Source: Tetracentron sinense
Taxonomy: Eukaryota; Streptophyta; Magnoliopsida; Trochodendrales; Trochodendraceae
Direction: 5' to 3'
Assembly: GCA_015143295.1 (NCBI GenBank)
Contig: CM026565.1
Location: forward strand, 12,956,041-13,020,040
DNA: 64,000 bases
Both the position numbers and the translations under genes were made by a program. This document shows, piece after piece, positions 44,656-58,204 of this stretch. Below the pieces are notes generated by a model. That model did not search any database. It saw only the letters and a list, made by a program, of their open reading frames with translations, and had not been told where the DNA came from. Numbering within the stretch: position 1 is the stretch's first letter; each line of letters opens with the position of its first letter.

Positions 44656-45800
44656 CCCTTCCTGCTCGAGTGTTGTGTGCTCTCAGGTTTTCTCTTTTGC
44701 TCTATTTGGATCAAACTCCATTTTTCCTGGGTTCTCTCCTGGTTCAGTGCTAGTGTTTCCTTTTTCTTCTTGGATTAAATCTCTCTTCGTGTTATTATTT
44801 ATCCTCTTTGCTCACTTCCAGCTTTTCGTTGTTCTTATGGGTTAGCTGGGTGTTTCCTCTTGGTTGTTTTCCGGCTTTTTGCCGGAGAATCGACTCTATT
44901 TCTTTAGTGTTCTTGCTGCGGTTTAGTTTCTTTATAAAATTTTTTTTCTTGGGTTAATTGCCGAGCGTTAGTTCTAGCTAAAGCCAGTAAGCTAGTGGCG
45001 CTTAGTGATTAGTTCTTTCCTTTTTTTCTATTTTTGTTGGGTGTTTTGCCAACGGTTGCTTTCGGACAATATCATCTTTTCTTGTTGGAGTGCGTGGTGT
45101 GTGGTATTTTCTTGTAGCTCGTGGTTCTCTCCGGCCAGCCCTAAATTTGGATCTTGGTTTTTTTTTCTCCGGCACATCTACGGTGTTTGTTTCTTCGTTT
45201 GGCTGTTCTCTGGTCTTCTTCTCCGGTGGTGTCATGAATTCTAGAGGTCGTGGTCTTTCCCTCGGGTCTCGAGGTGGTTTTCCAGGCCATAACTCTCTCG
45301 GTAGTGGTTTAGCTCTTGGGATATAGGTCTGTCCAAGTGGAGTTGCATGCGTTGAGGTTGATCCTTTGCATCCACTTGTGGATCATTCTGGCTTTACCGC
45401 TGGGTTTATAGAAGAGGTTGGTGGGTCTTTGCAGCCTTTTCAAACTTCTGGATCAACATGTCTTGTAAATAAAATTGTTGCATCTGATCCTACACTACAG
45501 ACAAAAGGTAATAATGAAACCAACTTTATCCCTTATGTTCCTTCCAAGGAAGTTAATGCTTCGGAGGAACGTCTCCTTACTACATCACCTCTCAGTCCTC
45601 TAAAGGAGCTCACTCGTGTAGAAGATTCTGTTAGACATGTATGCCCACAAAGTCATTACGGAATTGTATTTATCTATTTTTAAATCAATAAATGCATATT
45701 TTACATTCACACATTGTCTTCTACATTGGGTAATATATCAAAAGTATCTCATTGGATGAGATTACTTTGTCCCATAGGTAACATTGTAGGAAAACCATCC
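44656..45800 (+). other. Unclassified insertion remnant, possibly a LINE 5' region
   Basis: Begins with the right CCCTT duplication of F and joins 33111-33188 if F is removed. 44661-45230 is pyrimidine-rich with no coding signal. From the ATG at 45234 a frame reads MNSRGRGLSLGSRGGFPGHN, meets a TAG near 45324, then continues (VDPLHPLVDHSGFTAGFIEE) to a stop at 45683, about 149 codons. It resembles no family I can name; a LINE 5' UTR plus ORF1 start, or a captured host gene fragment, both fit. 45660-45800 is AT-rich and unassigned. Satellite resumes at 45801. Confidence 0.4.
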
Positions 45801-48800
45801 AATTTTGATTTCATTTGATTTAACGCGTCTATTTTGATCCAACCTAAGTGTGAGAATTCGTTTTGATGGAATCCAAGTTCGTTTGCCTGATTTCGGTTCC
45901 GAGAGGCCGAAATCCATACTTAGATAGTTTAATTCGGCCTAAACGTAAAAAAGCACACCAAATCCAAAACAAGGGTCGGATTTCGATGTCGTTTCTTCTA
46001 ACGTGTGAATTTTCATCCAACCTAAGTGTGAGAATTCATTTAGAAGGAATCTGACTTCGTTTGCCCGATTTAGGCTCTGAGAGGCTGAAATCCATACTTA
46101 GAAAGTAGACTTCGGCCTCAACAAAAAAAAGCGCACCAATTCCAATCTGGGGGTCGGATTTCAATGTTGTTTCTTCCAACGCTTGTATTTCAACCAAACC
46201 TAAGTGTGAGTATTCGTTTCGATGGAATCCGAGCTCGTTTGCCCGATTTGGGCACCGAAAGGCTCGAAATCAATACTTAGAATGTATACTTTGGCCTAAA
46301 CCTACAAACGAGCACAAAATCAAAACTAGTGATCGGATTTCGATGTCATTTGTTCTAACACGTGTATTTCGATCCAATCTAAGTGTGGGAATTTGTCTTC
46401 ATAGAATCCGATGTCATTTGCCCTATTTACGCACCAAGAGGCCAAAATCCGTACTTATAAAGTTTACCTCGGCCTAGACCTACAAAACCGCACAAACCTG
46501 TGATCGCATTTCGATGTAATTTCTTCTAACACATGTATTTCGATCAAACCTAAGTTTGGAAATTCGTTTCCATTAAATCGGAGGATGTTTGCCCGATTTC
46601 TGCACCGAGAGGCCCAAATCCAAACCTGTGATCGGATTTTGATGTCATTTGATTTAACGTGTGTATTTCGATCCAACCTAAGTGTGAGAATTCATTTCGA
46701 TGAAATCCAAGTTCATTTGACTGATTTCGGCTCCAAGAGGCAGAAATCCAAACCGAGGGTCGGATTTCGATGCCGTTTCTTCCTTACACGTTCATTTCGA
46801 TCCAACCTAAGTGTGAGAATTCGTTTAGAAGGAATTCGAGTTCGTTTGCCCGATTTGGGCTCTAAGAGGCTGAAATCCATACTTAGAAAGTATACTTCGG
46901 CCTAAACGTAAAAAAGCACACCAATTCCAAACCGAGGGATTGATTTCGATGTCGTTTCTTCTAACGCCTGTATTTTGACCAAACCTGAGTGTGAGCATTC
47001 GTTTCGATGGAATCTGAGGTCCCGATTTGGGCACCGAAAGGCTTGAAATCAATACTTAGAGAGTATATTTCAGCCTCAATCTACAAACGAGCACAAAATC
47101 GAAACCAGGGATCAGATTTAAATGTCATTTGTCCTAACACATGTATTTTTATCGAATCTAAGTGTGGGAATTCGTTACGATCGAATCCTTGGTCATTTGC
47201 CCTATTTGCGCATCGAGACGCCAAAATCCATACTTAGAAATTATACTTTGGCCTAAACGTAAAAAAGCGCACCAATTCCAAACCGAGGGTCCGATTTCAA
47301 TGTCGTTTCTTATAACGCATGTATTTTGACTAAACCTAAGTGTGGGAATTCGTTTCGATGGAATCTGAGGTTGTTTGCCCGATTTGGGCACAGAGAGGCT
47401 CGAAATCCGTACTTAGAAAGTATACCTCGTTCTAAACCTACAAACCAGCACAAAATCCAAACCTGTGATTGCATTTCAATATAATTTCTTCTAACACATG
47501 TATTTCGATCCAACGTAGTGTGGGAATTCGTTTCGATTGAATCCGAGGTCGTATGCCCAATTTGTGTACCGAGAGGTCCAAATCTATACTTAGAAACTAT
47601 ACTTCGGCCTAAACCTACAAACGAGCACAAAATCGAATCCAGTGATTGGATTTTGATGTAATTTGTTCTAACGCGTGTATTTGGATCCAATCTAAGTGTG
47701 GGAATTTGTTTTGACAGAAACCGATGTCATTTGCCTTATTTGCGCACCGAGAGGTCAAAATCCATACTTAGAAAGTATACTTCGGGCTAAACATAAAAAA
47801 GTCGACCAAATCCAAACCGAGGGTGGGATTTACTTGTTGTTTCTTATAACGAATGTATTTTGACCAAACCTAAGTGTGGGAATTCGTTTCGATGGAATCT
47901 GGACCAAATCCAAAATACAACGAATGTATTTTGACCAAACCTGTGATCTCATTTCGATGTAATTTCTTCTAACACGTGTATTTCGATCAAATCTAAGTTT
48001 GGAAATTCGTTTCGATTGAATCGGAGGTCGTTTGCACGATTTGTGCACTGAGAGGCCCAAATCCTTACTTAGAAAGTATACTTCGTCCTAAACCTAAAAA
48101 TTTGCACTACATCCAAACCTATGATCGGATTTTGATGTCATTTGAATTACGCATGTATTTCGATCCAACCTAAGTGTGAGAGAATTCATTCGATGAAATC
48201 CAAGTTCGTTTGCCTGATTTCGGCTCCGAGAGGCCGAAATCCATACTTAGATAGAATAATTCGGCCTAAACGTAAAAAAATGCACCAATTCCAAACCGTG
48301 GGCCGGATTTTGATGCCGTTTCTTCTAACGCGTGTATTTCGATCCAACCCAAGTGTGAGAATTCATTTAGATGGAATCCGAGTTTGTTTGCCCGATTCGG
48401 GCTCTGAGAGGTTGAAATCCAAACTTTGAAAGTAGACTTCGGCCTAATCGTAAAAAAGCACACCAATTCCAAACCAGGGATTGATTTCGATGTCGTTTCT
48501 TCTAACGCCTGTATTTCAACCAAACCTGAGTGTGAGTATTCGTTTCGATGGAATCCGATGTCGTTTGCCCGATTTGGGCACCGAAAGGCTCGAAATCAAT
48601 ACTTAGAATGTATACTTCGGCCTAAACCTACAAACAAGCCCAAAATCGAAACCAGTGATCAGATTTCGATGTCTTTTGTTCTAACACATGTATTTCGATC
48701 CAATCTAACTGTGGGAATTTTTTTTGATAGAATCCGATACGCATCGAGAGGCCAAAATCCGTACTTAGAAAGTTTACCTCAGCCTAAACCTACAAAACCG

Positions 48801-51800
48801 CACTAAATCCAAACCTGTGATCGCATTTCGATGTAATTTCTTCTAACTCGTGTATGTCGATCTAACCTAAGTTTGGAAATTCGTTTCGATTGAATCAGAG
48901 GTTATTTGCCCGATTTCTGCATCGAGAGGCCCAAATCCAAACATGTGATCGGATTTTGATGTCATTTGATTTAACACGTGTATTTCGATCCAACCTAAGT
49001 GTGAGAATTCATTTCGATGGAATCCAAGTTCATTTGACTGATTTCGGCTCCGAGAGGCAGAATTCCAAACCGAGGGTCAGATTTCAATGCCGTTTCTTCT
49101 TACACGTTCCTTTCGATCCAACCTAAGTGTGAGAATTCATTTAGAAGGAATCCGAGTTCGTTTGCCCGATTTGGGCTCTAAGAGGCTGAAATCCATACTT
49201 AGAATGTATACTTCGGTCTAAACGTAAAAAAGCACACCAATTCCAAACTGTGGGATTGATTTCAATGTCGTTTCTTCTAACGCCTGTATTTTGACCAAAC
49301 CTGAGTGTGAGTATTCGTTTCGATGGAATCCGAGGTCCCAATTTGGGCACCGAAAGGCTCGAAATCAATACTTAGAAAGTATATTTCGGCCTCAACCTAC
49401 AAACGAGCCCAAAATCGAAACCAGTGATTAGATTTTAATGTCATTTGTTCTAACGCATGTATTTATGTCCAATCTAAGTGTGGGAATTCATTACGATAGA
49501 ATCCTTGGTCATATGCCCTATTTGCGCACCGAGAGGCCAAAATCCATACTTAAAATTATACTTCGGCCTAGAAGTAAAAAAGCGCACCAATTCCAAACTA
49601 GGGGTCCGATTTCAATGTCGTTTCTTATAACGCATGTATTTTGACTAAACCTAAGTGTGGGAATTCGTTTCGATGGAATCTGAGGTTGTTTGACCGATTT
49701 GGGCACAGAGAGGCTCGAAATCCATACTTAAAAAGTATACCTCCGCCTAAACCTACAAACCAGCACAAAAACCAAACCTGTGATTGCATTTCAATGTAAT
49801 TTCTTCTAACACATGTATTTCGATCCAACATAGTGTGGGAATTCGTTTCAAATGAATCCGAGGTCGTATGCCCGATTTGTGCACCGAGAGGCCCAAATCT
49901 ATACCTAGAAAGTGTACTTCGGCCTAAACCTACAAACGAACACAAAATCGAATCCAGTGATCGGATTTTGATTTAATTTGTTCTAACCCGTGTATTTCGA
50001 TCCAATCTAAGTGTGGGAATTTGTTTTGATAGAATCCGATGTCATTTGCCCTATATACGCACCGAGAGTCCAAAATCCATACTTAGAAAGTATACTTCGG
50101 CCTAAACGTAAAAAAGTGCACCAATTCCAAACTGGGGTCGGATTTAATTTTTTTTTCTTATAACGCATGTATTTTTACCAAACCTAAGTGTGGGAATTCG
50201 TTTTGATGGAATCTGAGGTTGTTTGCCCGATTTGCGCATCGAGAGGCGCAAAATCATTACTTAGAAAGTATACCTCGGCCTAAACCTACAAAACCGCACA
50301 AAATAAAAACCTGTGATCGCATTTCAAAGTAATTTATTCTAACATGTGTATTTCAATCAAACCGAAGTTTGGAAATTCGTTTCGATTGAATCGGAGGTTG
50401 TTTGCCCAATTTGTGCACCGAGAGGCCCAAATCCTTATTTAGAAAGTATACTTAGTCCTAAACCTAAAAATTTGCACCACATCCAAACCTGTGATCGGAT
50501 TTTGATATCATTTGATTTAACGCGTGTATTTCTATCCAACCTAAGTGTGAGAATTCATTTCGATAAAATCCAAGTTCGTTTGCCTGATTTCGGTTCCGAG
50601 AGGCCAAAAATCCATACTTAGATAATATAATTAGGCCTAAACGTCAAAAAGTGCACCAATTCCAAACCGAGGGTCGGATTTTGATGCCGTTTCATCTAAC
50701 GAATGTATTTCAATCCAACCTAAGTGTGAGAATTCATTTAGAAGGAATCCGAGTTCGTTTGCCCGATTTGGGCCCTGAGAGGCTAAAATCCATACTCAGA
50801 AAGTAGACTTTGGCCTAAACGTAAAAAAGCGCACCAATTCAAAACTGGGGGTCGGATTTCGATGTCGTTTCTTCTAGCACCTATATTTTGACCAAATCTA
50901 AGTTTGAGTATTCGTTTCGATGGAATCCAAGGTTGTTTGCCCAATTTGGCTCCGAAAGATTCGAAATCAATACTTAGAATGTATACTTCGGCATAAACCT
51001 ACAAACGAGCACAAAATCGAAACCATTGATCGGATTTAAATGTCATTTGTTCTAACGCATGTATTTTTATCCAATTTAAGTCTAGGAATTTGTTACGATG
51101 GAATCCATGGTCATTTTCCCTATTTGCGCACCGAGAGGCCAAAATCCATACTTAGAAATTATACTTCGGCCTAAACTTAAAAAAGCACACTAATTCCAGA
51201 CCGGGGGTCAGATTTCAATGTTGCTTCTTATAACGCATCTATTTTAACCAAACCTAAGTGTGGGAATTCATTTCGATGGAGTCTAAGGTTGTTTGCCTGA
51301 TTTGGGCACCGAGAGGCGCAAAATCAATACTTAGAAAGTACACCTTGGCCTAAACTTAAAAAACCGCACAAAATCCAAACTTGTGATCGCATTTCGATAA
51401 AATTTCTTCTAACACGTGTATTTCAATCCAATCTAAGTTTGGGAATTCATTTCGATTGAATCGGAGGTCATTTGCCCGATTTGTGGACCAAGAAGCCCAA
51501 ATCCTTACTTAGACAGTATACCTCGGCCTAAACTTAAAAAATCGCACAAAATCCAAACTTGTGATCGCATTTCGATGTAATTTCTTCCAACACGTGTATT
51601 TCGATCCAACCTAAGTCTGAGAATTCATTTCGATGGAATCCAAGTTCGTTTGCCTGACTTCGGCTCCGAGAGGCCGAAATCCATACTTAGATAGTCTAAT
51701 TCGGCCTAAACGTAAAAAAGCGCACCAATTCCAAACCGAGGGTCGGATTTCGAATGTGTTTCTTCTTACGTGTGTATTTTGATCCAACCTAAGTGAGACA

Positions 51801-54014
51801 ATTCGTTTAGAAGGAATCCTAGTTCGTTTACCCAATTTGGGCTTTGAAAGGTTGAAATCCATACTTACAAAGTAGACTTCGGTGTAAACGTAAATAAGCA
51901 CACCAACTCCGAACCGGGGGATAGATTTCGATGTTATTTCTTCTAACTCTTGTATTTCAACCAAACCTAAGTGTGAGTATTCATTTCGATGGAATCCGAA
52001 GTCGTTTGCTCGATTTCGACACTGAGAGGCGCAAAATCCGTACTTAAAAAGTATACCTAGGCCTAAACCTACAAACGAGCACAAAATTGAAACCAGTGAT
52101 CGGATTTTGATGTCATTTGTTCTAACTCTTGTATTTCGATCCAACCTAAGTTTGGGAATTCGTTACGAAAGAATCCATGGTCATTTGCCCTATTTGCGCA
52201 CCGAGAGCCCAAAATCAATACTTAGAAATCATACTTGGGCCTAAACGTAAAAAAGCTCACCAATTCCAAACCGGGTGTCCGATTTCAATGTTGTTTGTTA
52301 AAACGCCTCTATTTCGACCAAACCTAAGTGTGGAAATTCACTTCGATAGAATCAGAGGTCGTTTTGCTCGATTTGGGCACCAAGGGGCACAAAATCCGTA
52401 CTTAGAAAGTATACCTCCGCCTAATCCGACAAAACCGAACAAAATCCAAACTTGTGTTCGAATTTCGATGTAATTTATTCTAACACGTGTATTTCGATCA
52501 AACCGAAGTTTGGGAATTCGTTTCGATTGAATCGGAGGTCGTTTGCCCGATTTGTGCACCGAGAGGCCCAAATCCTTATTTAGAAAGTATACTTAGTCCT
52601 AAACCTAAAAATTTGCACCACATCCAAATGTGTGATCGGATATTGATGTCATTTGATTTAATGCGTGTATTTCGATCCAACCTAACTGTGAGAATTGATT
52701 TCGATGGAATCCAAGTTCGTTTGCTTGATTTCGGCTCCGAGAGGCCGAAATCCATACTTAGATAGTATAATTCGGCCTAAACGTAAAAAAGTGCACCAAT
52801 TCCAAACCGAAGGTCGGATTTCGATGTCGTTTCTTCTAACTCGTGTATTTCGATCCAACCTAAGTGTGAGAATTCGTTTAGTTCATTTACCCGATTTGGG
52901 CTCTGAGAGGCTGAAATCCATACTTCGAAAGTAGACTTCGGCCTAAACGTAAAAAAGCACACTAATTCCAAAATGGGAGATTGATTTCGATGTCGTTTCT
53001 TCTAATGCCTGTTTTTCAACCAAACCTGAGTGTGAGTATTCATTTCGATGCAATCGAGGTCGTTTGCCCGATTTGGGCACCGAAAAGCTCGAAATCAATA
53101 CTTAGATTGTATACTTCGGCCTAAACCTACAAACGAGCACAAAATCGAAACCAGTGATCGGATTTCGATGTCATTTGTTCTAACGCTTGTATTTTTATCC
53201 AATCTATGTGTGGGAATTCGGGAAGATAGAATCCATCGTCATTTGCCCTACTTGCGCACCGAGAGGCCAAAATCCATACTTAGAAATCATACTTCGGCCT
53301 AAAAGTAAAAAAGCGCACTAATTCCATACCTTCGTTTCGATTGAATCGGAAGTCGTTTGCCTGATTTGTGCACCAAGAGGCCCAAATCCTTAGTTAGATA
53401 GTATACTTCGTCCTAAACCTAAAAATATGCACCACATCCAAACCTGTGATTGGAAGTTGATGTCATTTGATTTAATGCGTGTATTTTGATCCAACTTAAG
53501 TGTCAGAATTCATTTCGGTGGAAACCAAGTACGTTTGCCTGATTTCGGCTCCGAGAGGCCGAAATCCATACTTAGTATAATTCGGCCTAAATGCAAAAAA
53601 GCGCACCAATTCCAAACCGAGGGCCGGATTTCCATGCCATTTCTTCTAACACAAGTATTTCGATCCAACCTAAGTGTGAGAATTCGTTTAGAAGGAATCT
53701 GAGTTCGTTTGCTCAATTTGGCCTCTGAAAGGCTGAAATCCATATTTAGAAAGGAGACTTCGGCATAAGCGTAAAAAAGCGCACCAATTCCAAACTGGGG
53801 GTTGGATTTCGATATCGTTTCTTCTTATGCCTATATTTCTAAAAAACCTGAGGGTTAGTATTTGTTTTGATGGAATCCGAGGTCGATTGCCCGATTTGGG
53901 CACCGAAAGGCTCGAAATCAATACTTAGAAAGTACACTTCGGCCTAAACCTACAAACGAGCATAAAATTGAAACCAGTGATTGGATTTCGTTGTCATTTG
54001 TTCTAACACACGTA
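45801..54014 (+). repeat. Satellite block 3: about 48 monomers with higher-order repeats
   Basis: Same satellite and strand as block 1. Most monomers are 177-179 bp (starts for example 45821, 45999, 46177, 46356). Short ones start at 46527 (128 bp), 46655 (130), 47847 (123), 48843 (129) and 48972 (129). Between 45.8 and 50.3 kb, monomers recur every 14 units at 2,315-2,327 bp. From 50518 to 52659 they recur every six units at 1,070-1,071 bp. A join near 53328 fuses two partial monomers. No real ORF is supported. Confidence 0.93.
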
Positions 54015-54019
54015 TTTTT
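54003..54019. repeat. Left target-site duplication of LINE H
   Basis: CTAACACACGTATTTTT beside the poly(T), matching CTAACACATGTATTTTT at 58618-58634 with one difference. The copies are part of a satellite monomer, so the insertion split one monomer. Confidence 0.75.
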
Positions 54020-54085
54020 TTTTTTTGGGAGAGGAAAGCTGGGGTTAGGCAGACCCCGACCAGATAAATAAAATAAGCAAAATAG

Positions 54086-57000
54086 TTACAATTTTAAATA
54101 TTGATGTCCCCTAGCATCGTCGCGAACTATTTTAGCAAGGGCTAGGGGGAAGTCATCAATAGCCAAGAAAATCTCACTAGGAGAGTTACAAAACTTGGAC
54201 AAAAAATCAGCGGCCTTGTTCGTTTCATGAGGCACAAAACTAATGGAAAACCTTTCAAAGTTACTAATGATACCTTCAATGTCCATCAGCAGCTGAGTCG
54301 ATTTCCACGGCCAAGCGCACGTCTTGGATATACAACGAACCGTCCACGAAGAGTCCGACTTCATACAGATGTGCATTAAGTTCAATCTATAAGCTTCATC
54401 AAGCCCCCTTTTCATGGCCAGCAGCTCCAATTCCAGGACTGAGTTAGATTCGCTCCCCCCTGCCAAAGCATGCACAACCTCGCCAATATGATTCCTAAAA
54501 ATGCACCCATAGCTTGGTGGGTAGGTGACAGTGCTCCATCAATATTCACTTTGATAACACCCAGATCTGGAGGCCGCCATGAGACCCAACGAAAGATTTT
54601 AGAACGCCATCTCATCCTTAATTGCCAAACATCAGCCAGGGATCCATTCCGAGGGCAGTCCTTGACCCAATTCAAATCTCCTCCAATCTTTAGGGACACT
54701 TCCTCCATAATGTGGAGGCTAAGGAGATTAGATTGCATTCTAATATTGTTGACTCTCCTCCTATTTCTCTCCGCCCAAATATGGTAAACAAAAGCTCCTA
54801 GCATCACCTTACGTATCCGGTTAGCAAAGCTCTTGCCAATCCATCTACGGCTAAACCACTGAGCCATGCATGTAAAAGATGTGAAGTTACTAGGCTGAAG
54901 TTGCGCTCTCTGGGCTAGTTGTTTCCAAACTGTAATGGAGTAAGGACACAGCACAAAAACGTGATCGTGATCCTCATGAGACCCTGTACACAGTAAACAC
55001 CGATCATCAGTGGTGATGCCCCAGGCCAGCAACTTGTCTCTCGTCATTAGTGCTTCCTTTATTGCCAGCCAAAGGATAAAAGCATGCCGAGGTATATTTC
55101 CAGTGTACCAGGTTAGATCGTGCCATTGAACCATTCCGCTATGAGGACGAATAGATTCCCAAGCCGATCTAAAGGTGAATAATCCATGAGTGGCAGGTTT
55201 CCATATTATTTTGTCTGCAGCGTCAGGATCTATAGTCTGAATATCATTAATTTTATCCCAGGCCTCAAAAAGATTTGGTTCCGTTGGGATAGGGAGGTCC
55301 CAACAATTCCCTTCTCTGATACTATCAATAGTAGCAATCCTCCCAATGCCATTCATAGGGAATCTGATGTGCCTGCTTTGGTTTATGAGAAGACCTCGAG
55401 GGTGCCAAGGGTCCAACCACACCCGAGTGGACTGTCCATTCCCAATCAAATGGATTACTTCAAGCTCAGCTTGAGGTCGCACATTAAGGATACTGCGCAC
55501 ACTCCAGGGAGGCGAATATGGCATGCTCATGGTCCATATAGAGTTACATCTCAAGTATTTGTTGGAGAACCACCGAACCCATAGAGACTCTTTAGTGCTA
55601 ACCAGCTCCCATACTCTTCTCATGAGCGCAAATTTGTTCCAGTCTTCTAAGCGCCTTAATCCAAGGCCACCTTCGGTTCTTGGCATACAAATAGTACTCC
55701 AAGCTACCTTGTGACAGCGTTTATCCATGTCCACACCCCCCCATAGGAACCTAGCAAATATACTCTCTATATTTCTAGCTGTGGCTTTAGGTAATAAGAA
55801 CACATTACGCCAAAATAGCGGAAAACTTCCCAAAACAGCATTGATAAGTTCTATTCGACCTGCATAGGATAGAGTTCTGTGCTTCCATGACACCATACGA
55901 CTCTGAATCTTCTCAATCAGGAGCATGCAGTCTCTCTTCGTAAGCCGGGTAGAAGATAACGGAACCCTCAGATATCTCACTGGTAATTTCCCTTTATTTA
56001 TACCCAGGGTACTCTCAATCAGGTGTATATTTCTGTTGGTCACATTACTCACAAAAAATTGAGATTTGCTAGCATTGATATCGAGACCAGAATTTCTGAA
56101 TTTGTCAAGGGCCGCTTTAACACTTGTGATAGATCCAATATTGGCTTCAGCAAAAATGATAATATCGTCAGCGAAGCAAAGGTGGGTGATCAGAGGGTTA
56201 GTGCACATGGGGTGAGGCTTGAGCATACCGGCATTGGCTCTGGAATCAAGATCATACGATAGCACTTGCATTACAATCATAAAGAGGTATGGCGAGATAG
56301 GGTCACCTTGCCGTAATCCCCAACCACTGCCAAAGAAGCCCTCCCTATTCCCATTAATCATCACAGCATATTTCGCGCCCGTGATCAAGGCCATTATGCG
56401 ATCAATAAATATCCAAGGAAGCCCCATTCTAAGCATTGCTTCCCCGAGAAATGTCCAGCTCACCAAATCGTACGCTTTCCGGATGTCCAGTTTTATTGCA
56501 ATCCTCGGCTTGCCTTTGTGAATGTAGTAGTTATGGACAAGGCTGGCACAGCAAGATATTATCCGTAATACGACGCCCTTTAATAAAAGCAGACTGGTTT
56601 GGTCCAACAATGGAGTGTATCACAAGCTTCACTCTACTGACTAAAATCTTGGATATGCATCTATAAATAAAATTGCAAACCGAGATCGGTCGAAACTCAC
56701 TAAAAGAACAAGGCCTTTCCACTTTAGGAATTAACGAGATCAGCGTAGCATTCACCTCCCCAAATAATTTCCCACTGTCAAAGAAACTCAGAATTGCTCT
56801 CGAAACATCTTGGCTAACGATAGGCCAGCACGACTGGAAAAATTTAGCAGTAAAACCATTTGGGCCTGGCGCTTTTTCTCCATTGAAACTAAATATGGAA
56901 GCTTTAATCTCCTCCATCAAGATAGGACTGCATAACAAATCTTGCTCATTCCTGTTTAAGGATTTCATGGTCGGAAAGTCATACCAGTCTTGATTCCGAA

Positions 57001-58204
57001 GGTGATTACCTTGTAAGATGTTGGAGAAGTAGTGGACTGCTTCTAGAGCAATCATCTTGGCGTCTGTAATGGTGGTTCCCCCACTAATTTGGATAGAGTC
57101 GATTCTATTCCCGCTTCTACGAGACAAAGAGATTTATAGAAAAAAGCACTGTTGGAGTCCCCAAGCTTTAACCAATTCATACGAGATCTCTGCCGTAGCT
57201 CGGCTTCCTCCCATTTAAGGATCTCCACCAATTTTTGTTTAGTAGCCCGATGATCCAACTGATAAGCCGCATTAAGCAGTTCCAAGTTCAGCTTGATGGA
57301 CTTAACCAATTCTACAGCTCCACTCTTTAAGCTCAACCTTGACGTTTCGAAATTTAGAAACCAGCTTAAACATAGGGGTCCCATGCCCCTCAGACATCCA
57401 CGCCTCAGAGACAATAGATAGGAAGTCCTCATGAGTAGTCCAAAAGTTGTAAAATTTGAAAGCTTTACCAGGTCTTTGAGTTGCAAAATGGAACCTCGCA
57501 ACAATCTAGGAGTGATCTGAGGTATTCCTACCCTTAAAAGAAGCCTCTGCTTCAGGAAATCTTTGGTTCCATTTTGGATTGACCAGACATCTATCCAGTT
57601 TGCAAGATATACGCCCTGGCCCAATGCTTCCATTCGACCAAGAGAACAAGCCCCCCTTCCATTTAAGATCCGATGGATTTGCGTCATCAAAGCAGCTTTT
57701 CCCTGGCTCTAGTAATCTTAGTGGCACTAGATTACCTCCTCTTTTTTCCGAGCTATAAAGGATAGTATTGAAGTTGCCAAGAACCATCCAAGCCAAATTA
57801 TGGGTTCTCGCAAAACCTGAAATGCCGCGCCACATGATATCGCGTTGAGAAAATAAATTAGAACCATATACGACGGTAACCATAATGGGGGATATCCAAT
57901 CCGATTGCATAACCATGCAATGAATAAACTGGTCCGCCATGCGCACTGGGGTCACAATGAGCCTCGCAGAGTCCCAAATGATCCAGATCCTACCATTCGA
58001 TACAATAGAATAGTTATCGATGCGCGCCCAAGTAGGTGCAATCTTCTCCATAACTTTGTTCGTATTCCCCTCCCTGATCTTTGTTTCAAGCAACCCAACA
58101 AAACTAGCCTTGGATTTTGTCAAAAAATCTCTAACGTCTCTTTGTCTGAGCGAGCTATTGAGCCCTCTAACATTCCAAGAACTAATCAACATGGACAATA
58201 ACAA
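54086..58204 (-). pseudogene. LINE H ORF2 polyprotein (endonuclease, RT, RNase H), frameshifted
   Basis: Starts near 58204 with the endonuclease: MLISSWNVRGLNSSLRQRDV, FVGLLETKIRE, then LGNFNTIL (GDFN in active relatives, so Asp is now Asn) and SDHS. Frame breaks near 57510, 57120 and 56570 separate this from RT: RPISVCNFIYRCISKILVSR, IKLDIRKAYDLVSW, LRQGDPISPYLF and the catalytic box LCFADDIIIF. The zinc-binding region follows (PRHAFILWLAIKEALMTRDK, CLLCTGSHEDHDHVFVLC). RNase H starts VNIDGALSPTHQ and after a frameshift near 54440 continues ELELLAMKRGLDEAYRLN and KSDSSWTVR, ending at 54086 after a C-terminal FLSKFCNSP. Confidence 0.92.

Noticed and set aside
51611-52144. 177-codon minus-strand open frame in the satellite
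   Set aside because: It spans three monomers; similar frames occur all over the array on both strands. Not a gene.
55186-55584. 132-codon plus-strand open frame
   Set aside because: Antisense to the zinc-binding part of LINE H ORF2.
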